DNA from: Pampus argenteus
Lineage: Eukaryota > Chordata > Actinopteri > Scombriformes > Stromateidae
Assembly (NCBI GenBank): GCA_036937835.1
Contig: CM072880.1
Span: 52,501-116,500 of the forward strand
DNA length: 64,000 nt
Direction: 5' to 3'
The number at the start of each line of letters is the position of its first letter. Within the stretch, counting starts at the first letter, position 1. Of the stretch, positions 1 to 7,255 are shown in pieces. A model generated the notes under the pieces. It saw only the letters and a program-made list of their open reading frames with translations, had not been told where the DNA came from and did no database searches. Both the position numbers and the translations under genes were made by a program.

Positions 1-86
1 GTAAATAGTTAAAAAAGGTTAAATATAGAGTTTAAATAGTTTATACGTACCGGGTACTTACCGGAGACGCAGCTGTTAAAAAAATA

Positions 87-142
87 GGGGGCGGAGCTCT
101 GAGGATATATAAGGGGGAGGATCAGGAGTGAGGGCTCATTTC
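87..142 (+). promoter_or_regulatory. RNA polymerase II-type core promoter of the family 1 unit
   Basis: A GC box (GGGGGCGGAG, 87-96) is followed by a TATA box (TATATAAG, 106-113) and an initiator-like TCATTTC (136-142) whose A at 138 lies 32 bp after the start of the TATA box, the expected spacing. Family 2 has the same three elements in the same order upstream of its ORF1. This places the probable transcription start about 275 bp before the ORF1 ATG. The set recurs every 3421 bp through unit 16. Confidence 0.7.
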
Positions 143-206
143 TCCTTCGATCCTCGTCCGGATAACACCTCTCGCTCACCTAGAGGTTTTCTAAGGACAG
201 GTTTTT

Positions 207-286
207 GGTGTGTTTTTTTCTAGCCTGATGAAGACCTAAACTGGTTGAAACGTTGCTTATTTTGATTATATATTTTTGTACACACC
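207..286 (+). ncRNA. Degenerate hammerhead ribozyme-like motif (family 1)
   Basis: The core CTGATGA (225-231), a 4-bp helix II (233-236 with 243-246, one G.U pair, 6-nt loop) and GAAA (247-250) have the order of a hammerhead ribozyme. The base that should be the U of the cleavage triplet is C256, so the NUH site is missing. The first base pair of helix I (C224 with T258) is also absent. A distal 7-bp complement, 207-213 with 280-286, remains, but with large unequal internal loops. As in family 2, one extra A separates the core from helix II. It is probably inactive; copies recur every 3421 bp through 51522-51601. Confidence 0.5.
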
Positions 287-413
287 CTTCCTTTGTTATT
301 TAAATAAATATTATATTTTTTTAAAAAGAAACTTGAAAGTCTATATATTTTTTTACTCTTCCGCAATTTTGGGAAGCTTTTTTTCTAGTTGAAAATAAAA
401 AACTTAATTACAA

Positions 414-2108
414 ATGGATTACGGCTGGACCGAGGTGCGTTATGGACGGAGACGTCAGCAGGCCCGGCCGCCGCAATGGGACCGAGCTTACGGGAGGTCC
501 GTCGGGTGGATGGACCGTGCACCCTCCATCCCCCATCGGAGATGGAAGACATTCCCCTACCCTAACCGGCCAGTGCCTCCCCCAAGGGCCCCCCAGTATG
601 CCGGTCCCCAACATCGCTCGTACGCGGATGCTGTTCGCCAAGGATGGCCTCAACCAGCCCGGAGATGGTTTTCGCCACGGGACGGAGAAACAGAGGTCAG
701 GCGACAGGCAGCGGATCCCCAGTTTGGGAAGCTGACCAGGAAACTTCACACAGTCATCAAGACAGTCCACCACCTGCAAAATGTTGCCGTAAAGCCAGGC
801 AAGGCAGAGCCACGTATGATCGCCAGGATGGTGGAGGTGCTGTCAGATATGATTAAGCCAGCTGCTCCCACCCAGAGGACAGCGGATCTGATAGTTGGAA
901 ACGCTAAAAACTGGGGGTACAACACCTACCTGATTTTGATGGAGCACTACGAGACGTGCTTGGAGGAGCTGCTGGAGGAACTGACTGGGATCCTCACCCC
1001 AGACTGGAAGTCAGCCTTTGAGGTTGCGGTTCGATGGGCCAGACGTAACCTGACACGCATCACGCAGGATGCAATTGATCATGCAGAGGCCTTGGTCACA
1101 GCCAGGCAAACGGATGCGGGCTCGACAACACAGGCACAGGTCCCCCGACAGACGAGACCCAGAGCCCAGGTCCAGAGCCAAGGTAGGCAGACACCTGTAA
1201 GGAAGACTGCAGCATCCACTACACCTGATCAAGCCGATCCGCAAATTGACCAGCAGTCTGACTGGCACTTACCTCCACTGGAAATCCAAGGATCTCCACC
1301 AGACCGCAGAGGGTCGCAGCGGAGGACCAGAGGTAGGATTTTGACCGAGGACAGCCTTCTTCAGGAGGAGTCGGAACGGCCAGAGGAATGTCGTGTTGTG
1401 GAGGACCACATTCATACCCCCACACACTCGGAGCTGGGGGCTCTCTTTGACGAGCTACAGGCCGAGGAAGAGATGGAGGCTGCAGTTATGGATGAGGATG
1501 AGGACGAGTTTGTGGATTCACCTGATCGCTTCATCCAGCCAAAGCCACAGAGATATGGAGTGAACAGACATCCGACCACCCAGAAAAAGCTGACGGATTG
1601 GAGATTACAGGTGCAGAGGAAGAAAGAGTGGTTGATTATAGGGGATTCAAATGTTTCCAGCCTGCCAGAGCATTTTAACAAGGATGTGCAGATGGACAGC
1701 TTTCCAGGAGCCCACTTCCGCCATGCTCAAGCGCTTTTGGAAAAGACAGCTGCACCTCAAGACCTGATTGTGAAGAAAATTATTCTTTCATTTGGGATTT
1801 ACGGCAGGGAAAATAAATTCAAGGAAACCACAGTGAAGAACCTGCAAGGAGCAATTAGGGCGGCTAAGAGAAAGTTTCCCTACGCAGATGTTTGGGTTCC
1901 GATGGTGAACTATTCTCCAGCTCTCCCGGAAGACGAGAAGGACAACCTGGACATGTTAAATGACCACCTGGAGAAGAACATGGCCCACATCCCTCTTTTG
2001 CCGGAGAGGAGATTCCACACAGACAGTGATAACATACATTGGACAGCGGCAACGGGGAGAGCTATGTTCATTCACTGGATGACACATTTAAACATTGAGT
2101 CCCCGTGA
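414..2108 (+). CDS. PLE ORF1 protein with C-terminal SGNH-hydrolase-like domain, 564 aa (copy 1)
   Basis: This is the first ORF of a PLE, likely an RNA-associated or accessory retrotransposition protein of unproven function. Residues 1-100 are basic and rich in Arg and Pro. Residues about 101-231 form a predicted helical domain strongly shared with family 2 ORF1 (35 of 49 residues identical over 131-179, counted by eye). Residues 232-385 are a variable linker with an acidic run near 349-366. Residues about 405-564 resemble an SGNH/GDSL hydrolase: block I GDSN at 410-413 (nucleophile S412), G432 as block II, and D539-x-x-H542 as block V. The usual block III Asn is Tyr463 (GIY; GIN in family 2), so activity may be lost. 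The ATG at 414 aligns with family 2's second Met. The slippery heptamer TTTAAAC lies at 2087-2093, but the -1 frame stops at once (TGA 2096-2098). Confidence 0.88.
   Translation: MDYGWTEVRYGRRRQQARPPQWDRAYGRSVGWMDRAPSIPHRRWKTFPYPNRPVPPPRAPQYAGPQHRSYADAVRQGWPQPARRWFSPRDGETEVRRQAADPQFGKLTRKLHTVIKTVHHLQNVAVKPGKAEPRMIARMVEVLSDMIKPAAPTQRTADLIVGNAKNWGYNTYLILMEHYETCLEELLEELTGILTPDWKSAFEVAVRWARRNLTRITQDAIDHAEALVTARQTDAGSTTQAQVPRQTRPRAQVQSQGRQTPVRKTAASTTPDQADPQIDQQSDWHLPPLEIQGSPPDRRGSQRRTRGRILTEDSLLQEESERPEECRVVEDHIHTPTHSELGALFDELQAEEEMEAAVMDEDEDEFVDSPDRFIQPKPQRYGVNRHPTTQKKLTDWRLQVQRKKEWLIIGDSNVSSLPEHFNKDVQMDSFPGAHFRHAQALLEKTAAPQDLIVKKIILSFGIYGRENKFKETTVKNLQGAIRAAKRKFPYADVWVPMVNYSPALPEDEKDNLDMLNDHLEKNMAHIPLLPERRFHTDSDNIHWTAATGRAMFIHWMTHLNIESP
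2087..2093 (+). promoter_or_regulatory. Relict -1 frameshift heptamer T_TTA_AAC (family 1)
   Basis: TTTAAAC is in the ORF1 frame as T|TTA|AAC, five codons before the ORF1 stop, the same place as in family 2. A -1 slip here would add one residue (CAT) and then meet TGA at 2096-2098, so it can no longer lead into an RT. The site therefore looks inherited from an autonomous ancestor. It is identical in every complete unit. Confidence 0.65.
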
Positions 2109-2183
2109 GTCTGACACAGGTGGGACCTCAGTCCTTTAATGGACACAAAAACCTCAGATACTGGAAACACGGTTTGTCAGACT
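2108..2183 (+). repeat. Inverted repeat directly after the ORF1 stop (family 1)
   Basis: AGTCTGACA (2108-2116) is perfectly complementary to TGTCAGACT (2175-2183), with 58 bases between. The 5' arm starts on the last base of the ORF1 stop codon. It could fold the start of the 3' UTR or RT remnant into a stem. No role is known, and it may only be a scar of the deletion that removed the RT. Confidence 0.45.
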
Positions 2184-2447
2184 GCAATTTATTAGAAATC
2201 ATAAGGACAGAACAATCCATAGAATCCAACAAGGGTTCAGGGTGAGGTCAAGTAATTGTAAGTATGTAATATTTTGTACAAAATGTTCCATGCAATATAT
2301 TGGAGAAACCAAAAATACTTTGTCCACACGAATGATGCAACACAGATACAATTTGAACGGATTGGGAAAGAAAAAAGAGGGAATAATATTGGATATTTTT
2401 ATTTAGGGACAAAGGAACCATTTGGCGTTAATGTTAAATACAATTAA
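2140..2447 (+). pseudogene. Remnant of PLE reverse transcriptase C-terminus (GIY-YIG region), copy 1
   Basis: A frame open from 2140 to a TAG at 2404-2406 encodes a peptide clearly homologous to residues about 625-684 of the family 2 RT: it carries the Cys pair (CTKC), the YIGET motif and STRM-QH. A second short segment ending at TAA 2445-2447 encodes a match to the extreme C-terminus (TKEPFG then NVKYN) in another frame. By alignment about 40 residues between them, including most of the second half of the nuclease with its catalytic Glu region, are deleted. Everything upstream in the RT, including the YxDD active site, is missing. In this copy G2241 gives Arg where other copies encode Ser. 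Confidence 0.85.
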
Positions 2448-2462
2448 TGATATTTGACCTGT

Positions 2463-2952
2463 ATACTTACCTTTTAGTACTTACCAATTGGAAAATACTT
2501 ACCTTATGTACTAACCCTAACCTAACCCTAACCCTAACCCTCTATCCCTAACCCTAATCCCACTCCGGACCCTAACCCTAACCTAAACCCTAATCCTAAC
2601 CCTAACTAAACCTTAAATCCTAACCCTAACCCCCTAATCCAAGCCCTAATTTTAATTCTAACCCTAACTCCTATACTTACCTTTTTGCTAACCCTAACCA
2701 TCTCCTACTTACCTTTGTCCGTACCTTAACGTGTACGGGATCCTTCCATTTACCTTTTCGGTGACCCCAATCATCCCCGTAACCCCTATACTTACCTGTT
2801 TTGGAACCCTAGTTATTTGGGAGTTTTGGGACGGGACCTGGAAGGAAACACAGCATTAAAAACAATTACAGGGCTTAAAATAAATTCAGATCAATCAAAA
2901 TTATACTTACATATTTCTTTTGGTATATTTAAAATTCATTTAAGGCTTACCT
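2463..2952 (+). repeat. Cluster of ACTTACC/ATACTTACCT motifs (family 1)
   Basis: Copies of CTTACC occur at 2463-2472, 2479-2485, 2495-2504, 2673-2682, 2706-2714, 2788-2798 and 2946-2952, plus a weaker ATACTTAC at 2903-2910. The copy at 2788-2798 reads ATACTTACCTG. On the minus strand these are consensus 5' splice sites (AGGTAAGTAT). They are mixed with the CCCTAA tract and absent from the family 2 tail. They may be variant telomere-like repeats or sites for U1 snRNP on an antisense RNA. The cluster recurs in all complete units. Confidence 0.6.
2511..2700 (+). repeat. Degenerate CCCTAA (telomere-like) tract in the family 1 3' region
   Basis: About 190 bp dominated by CTAACCC hexamers and variants such as CTAATCC, CTAAACC and CCTCTAT. 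It begins about 64 bp after the end of the RT remnant and is in C-strand orientation on the coding strand, so an RNA copy would be complementary to a TTAGGG overhang. It is present in all 15 complete units. Divergence from perfect hexamers shows that it is copied with the element and not freshly added by telomerase. Confidence 0.9.
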
Positions 2953-3421
2953 CATTATGTTCATGGTTGTTGTACGTTTAAAACTCAGTTCGTACTTCAT
3001 TTTGCATTTGAGGAGATTTTTTCGTATACGTAATACCCTTTAAGTTATTTATGTGGTAAAAAAAGATTATAAATACTAAAAATGTATAAAAACAATTGTT
3101 TATATGGTTTAATGTAGTAAATTTCATGAGTATCTATGTCTAAGAATAAGTTTCATTATAAGTCTGATTTATTATATACGTTTTAAGTTGAATATATATG
3201 TGTTGGGGTTTTTTTCGTATACGGAATATCTTTTAAGTTATTTATGTGGGTACAAAAAGATTCAAAATGTATAAAAACAATGGTTTATAGTTAAAATGGT
3301 TCTATGTAGTAAATTTCATGAGTATCTGTATGTCTAAGAATAAGTTTCATTTTTTTTAAAAATAAGTCTGATTTATTATATATGTTTTAAGTTAAAAATA
3401 TATATATGTGTGAAGTTCATA
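2701..3421. other. AT-rich spacer between the telomere-like tract and the next unit
   Basis: No coding sequence. It contains further CTTACC motifs, AATAAA at 2879-2884 that could serve as a polyadenylation signal, and a direct duplication 3017-3413. Parts resemble the family 2 spacer (the TTAAAATTCATTTAA stretch near 2930 and TTTCATTATAA near 3152). It probably serves as the upstream flank of the next unit's promoter. The same content recurs in each unit. Confidence 0.6.
3017..3413. repeat. Imperfect direct duplication, two copies about 193 bp apart
   Basis: Copy a (about 3017-3205) and copy b (about 3209-3413) share, in order, TTTTTTCGTATACG, TTTAAGTTATTTATGTGG, an ATGTATAAAAACAAT run, TAGTAAATTTCATGAGTATCT, GTCTAAGAATAAGTTTCATT and AAGTCTGATTTATTATATA. 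They differ by small indels and substitutions, so the duplication is older than the array itself. Both carry the palindrome CGTATACG (3023-3030 and 3216-3223), which also occurs once upstream of the family 2 TATA box. Confidence 0.85.
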
Positions 3422-3834
3422 GTAAATAGTTAAAAAAGGTTAAATATAGAGTTTAAATAGTTTATACGTACCGGGTACTTACCGGAGACGCAGCTGTTAA
3501 AAAAATAGGGGGCGGAGCTCTGAGGATATATAAGGGGGAGGATCAGGAGTGAGGGCTCATTTCTCCTTCGATCCTCGTCCGGATAACACCTCTCGCTCAC
3601 CTAGAGGTTTTCTAAGGACAGGTTTTTGGTGTGTTTTTTTCTAGCCTGATGAAGACCTAAACTGGTTGAAACGTTGCTTATTTTGATTATATATTTTTGT
3701 ACACACCCTTCCTTTGTTATTTAAATAAATATTATATTTTTTTAAAAAGAAACTTGAAAGTCTATATATTTTTTTACTCTTCCGCAATTTTGGGAAGCTT
3801 TTTTTCTAGTTGAAAATAAAAAACTTAATTACAA

Positions 3835-5529
3835 ATGGATTACGGCTGGACCGAGGTGCGTTATGGACGGAGACGTCAGCAGGCCCGGCCGCCGCAATGG
3901 GACCGAGCTTACGGGAGGTCCGTCGGGTGGATGGACCGTGCACCCTCCATCCCCCATCGGAGATGGAAGACATTCCCCTACCCTAACCGGCCAGTGCCTC
4001 CCCCAAGGGCCCCCCAGTATGCCGGTCCCCAACATCGCTCGTACGCGGATGCTGTTCGCCAAGGATGGCCTCAACCAGCCCGGAGATGGTTTTCGCCACG
4101 GGACGGAGAAACAGAGGTCAGGCGACAGGCAGCGGATCCCCAGTTTGGGAAGCTGACCAGGAAACTTCACACAGTCATCAAGACAGTCCACCACCTGCAA
4201 AATGTTGCCGTAAAGCCAGGCAAGGCAGAGCCACGTATGATCGCCAGGATGGTGGAGGTGCTGTCAGATATGATTAAGCCAGCTGCTCCCACCCAGAGGA
4301 CAGCGGATCTGATAGTTGGAAACGCTAAAAACTGGGGGTACAACACCTACCTGATTTTGATGGAGCACTACGAGACGTGCTTGGAGGAGCTGCTGGAGGA
4401 ACTGACTGGGATCCTCACCCCAGACTGGAAGTCAGCCTTTGAGGTTGCGGTTCGATGGGCCAGACGTAACCTGACACGCATCACGCAGGATGCAATTGAT
4501 CATGCAGAGGCCTTGGTCACAGCCAGGCAAACGGATGCGGGCTCGACAACACAGGCACAGGTCCCCCGACAGACGAGACCCAGAGCCCAGGTCCAGAGCC
4601 AAGGTAGGCAGACACCTGTAAGGAAGACTGCAGCATCCACTACACCTGATCAAGCCGATCCGCAAATTGACCAGCAGTCTGACTGGCACTTACCTCCACT
4701 GGAAATCCAAGGATCTCCACCAGACCGCAGAGGGTCGCAGCGGAGGACCAGAGGTAGGATTTTGACCGAGGACAGCCTTCTTCAGGAGGAGTCGGAACGG
4801 CCAGAGGAATGTCGTGTTGTGGAGGACCACATTCATACCCCCACACACTCGGAGCTGGGGGCTCTCTTTGACGAGCTACAGGCCGAGGAAGAGATGGAGG
4901 CTGCAGTTATGGATGAGGATGAGGACGAGTTTGTGGATTCACCTGATCGCTTCATCCAGCCAAAGCCACAGAGATATGGAGTGAACAGACATCCGACCAC
5001 CCAGAAAAAGCTGACGGATTGGAGATTACAGGTGCAGAGGAAGAAAGAGTGGTTGATTATAGGGGATTCAAATGTTTCCAGCCTGCCAGAGCATTTTAAC
5101 AAGGATGTGCAGATGGACAGCTTTCCAGGAGCCCACTTCCGCCATGCTCAAGCGCTTTTGGAAAAGACAGCTGCACCTCAAGACCTGATTGTGAAGAAAA
5201 TTATTCTTTCATTTGGGATTTACGGCAGGGAAAATAAATTCAAGGAAACCACAGTGAAGAACCTGCAAGGAGCAATTAGGGCGGCTAAGAGAAAGTTTCC
5301 CTACGCAGATGTTTGGGTTCCGATGGTGAACTATTCTCCAGCTCTCCCGGAAGACGAGAAGGACAACCTGGACATGTTAAATGACCACCTGGAGAAGAAC
5401 ATGGCCCACATCCCTCTTTTGCCGGAGAGGAGATTCCACACAGACAGTGATAACATACATTGGACAGCGGCAACGGGGAGAGCTATGTTCATTCACTGGA
5501 TGACACATTTAAACATTGAGTCCCCGTGA
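3835..5529 (+). CDS. PLE ORF1 SGNH-like protein, 564 aa (copy 2)
   Basis: Protein identical to copy 1 (domains described at 414-2108). Slippery heptamer 5508-5514. Confidence 0.87.
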   Translation: MDYGWTEVRYGRRRQQARPPQWDRAYGRSVGWMDRAPSIPHRRWKTFPYPNRPVPPPRAPQYAGPQHRSYADAVRQGWPQPARRWFSPRDGETEVRRQAADPQFGKLTRKLHTVIKTVHHLQNVAVKPGKAEPRMIARMVEVLSDMIKPAAPTQRTADLIVGNAKNWGYNTYLILMEHYETCLEELLEELTGILTPDWKSAFEVAVRWARRNLTRITQDAIDHAEALVTARQTDAGSTTQAQVPRQTRPRAQVQSQGRQTPVRKTAASTTPDQADPQIDQQSDWHLPPLEIQGSPPDRRGSQRRTRGRILTEDSLLQEESERPEECRVVEDHIHTPTHSELGALFDELQAEEEMEAAVMDEDEDEFVDSPDRFIQPKPQRYGVNRHPTTQKKLTDWRLQVQRKKEWLIIGDSNVSSLPEHFNKDVQMDSFPGAHFRHAQALLEKTAAPQDLIVKKIILSFGIYGRENKFKETTVKNLQGAIRAAKRKFPYADVWVPMVNYSPALPEDEKDNLDMLNDHLEKNMAHIPLLPERRFHTDSDNIHWTAATGRAMFIHWMTHLNIESP

Positions 5530-5560
5530 GTCTGACACAGGTGGGACCTCAGTCCTTTAA

Positions 5561-5868
5561 TGGACACAAAAACCTCAGATACTGGAAACACGGTTTGTCA
5601 GACTGCAATTTATTAGAAATCATAAGGACAGAACAATCCATAGAATCCAACAAGGGTTCAGTGTGAGGTCAAGTAATTGTAAGTATGTAATATTTTGTAC
5701 AAAATGTTCCATGCAATATATTGGAGAAACCAAAAATACTTTGTCCACACGAATGATGCAACACAGATACAATTTGAACGGATTGGGAAAGAAAAAAGAG
5801 GGAATAATATTGGATATTTTTATTTAGGGACAAAGGAACCATTTGGCGTTAATGTTAAATACAATTAA
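5561..5868 (+). pseudogene. PLE RT C-terminal remnant (copy 2)
   Basis: In-frame TAG at 5825-5827; the final segment ends 5866-5868. T5662 gives Ser in the stretch before the Cys pair. Confidence 0.83.
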
Positions 5869-7255
5869 TGATATTTGACCTGTATACTTACCTTTTAGTA
5901 CTTACCAATTGGAAAATACTTACCTTATGTACTAACCCTAACCTAACCCTAACCCTAACCCTCTATCCCTAACCCTAATCCCACTCCGGACCCTAACCCT
6001 AACCTAAACCCTAATCCTAACCCTAACTAAACCTTAAATCCTAACCCTAACCCCCTAATCCAAGCCCTAATTTTAATTCTAACCCTAACTCCTATACTTA
6101 CCTTTTTGCTAACCCTAACCATCTCCTACTTACCTTTGTCCGTACCTTAACGTGTACGGGATCCTTCCATTTACCTTTTCGGTGACCCCAATCATCCCCG
6201 TAACCCCTATACTTACCTGTTTTGGAACCCTAGTTATTTGGGAGTTTTGGGACGGGACCTGGAAGGAAACACAGCATTAAAAACAATTACAGGGCTTAAA
6301 ATAAATTCAGATCAATCAAAATTATACTTACATATTTCTTTTGGTATATTTAAAATTCATTTAAGGCTTACCTCATTATGTTCATGGTTGTTGTACGTTT
6401 AAAACTCAGTTCGTACTTCATTTTGCATTTGAGGAGATTTTTTCGTATACGTAATACCCTTTAAGTTATTTATGTGGTAAAAAAAGATTATAAATACTAA
6501 AAATGTATAAAAACAATTGTTTATATGGTTTAATGTAGTAAATTTCATGAGTATCTATGTCTAAGAATAAGTTTCATTATAAGTCTGATTTATTATATAC
6601 GTTTTAAGTTGAATATATATGTGTTGGGGTTTTTTTCGTATACGGAATATCTTTTAAGTTATTTATGTGGGTACAAAAAGATTCAAAATGTATAAAAACA
6701 ATGGTTTATAGTTAAAATGGTTCTATGTAGTAAATTTCATGAGTATCTGTATGTCTAAGAATAAGTTTCATTTTTTTTAAAAATAAGTCTGATTTATTAT
6801 ATATGTTTTAAGTTAAAAATATATATATGTGTGAAGTTCATAGTAAATAGTTAAAAAAGGTTAAATATAGAGTTTAAATAGTTTATACGTACCGGGTACT
6901 TACCGGAGACGCAGCTGTTAAAAAAATAGGGGGCGGAGCTCTGAGGATATATAAGGGGGAGGATCAGGAGTGAGGGCTCATTTCTCCTTCGATCCTCGTC
7001 CGGATAACACCTCTCGCTCACCTAGAGGTTTTCTAAGGACAGGTTTTTGGTGTGTTTTTTTCTAGCCTGATGAAGACCTAAACTGGTTGAAACGTTGCTT
7101 ATTTTGATTATATATTTTTGTACACACCCTTCCTTTGTTATTTAAATAAATATTATATTTTTTTAAAAAGAAACTTGAAAGTCTATATATTTTTTTACTC
7201 TTCCGCAATTTTGGGAAGCTTTTTTTCTAGTTGAAAATAAAAAACTTAATTACAA

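Larger units (their letters stand above)
1..3421 (+). mobile_element. Family 1 non-autonomous PLE unit, copy 1
   Basis: This is the reference unit. In order it contains: promoter 87-142; 5' UTR with hammerhead-like motif 207-286; ORF1 414-2108; RT C-terminal remnant 2140-2447; a run of ACTTACC motifs between 2463 and 2952; CCCTAA-rich tract 2511-2700; possible polyadenylation hexamer AATAAA 2879-2884; and an AT-rich spacer with an internal direct duplication 3017-3413. It is called a PLE derivative because the remnant matches the GIY-YIG end of the complete PLEs at the right of the window, and ORF1 matches theirs. The middle of the RT is absent, so the unit cannot be autonomous. This copy has the private base G at 2241. 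Confidence 0.88.
3422..6842 (+). mobile_element. Family 1 unit, copy 2
   Basis: TATA box 3527-3534; hammerhead-like motif 3628-3707; CCCTAA-rich tract 5932-6121; spacer duplication 6438-6834. Differs from copy 1 at 5662 (T against G). Confidence 0.88.

Noticed and set aside
209..390. Two TTTTTTTCTAG stretches (213-223 and about 379-389) as 3' splice sites of an intron in the family 1 leader
   Set aside because: They look like acceptors, but no convincing donor follows the predicted transcription start, and T-rich leaders give such matches easily.
442..856. Overlapping + strand frames of 97 and 70 codons inside ORF1, and the 107- and 81-codon equivalents in family 2
   Set aside because: Alternate-frame shadows in GC-rich ORF1 sequence, not conserved between the two families.
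408..2052. Antisense frames inside family 1 ORF1 (123, 85, 68, 89 and 62 codons; repeated every unit)
   Set aside because: They overlap a clearly homologous, domain-bearing ORF1 on the + strand, resemble no family, and recur only because the unit is repeated.
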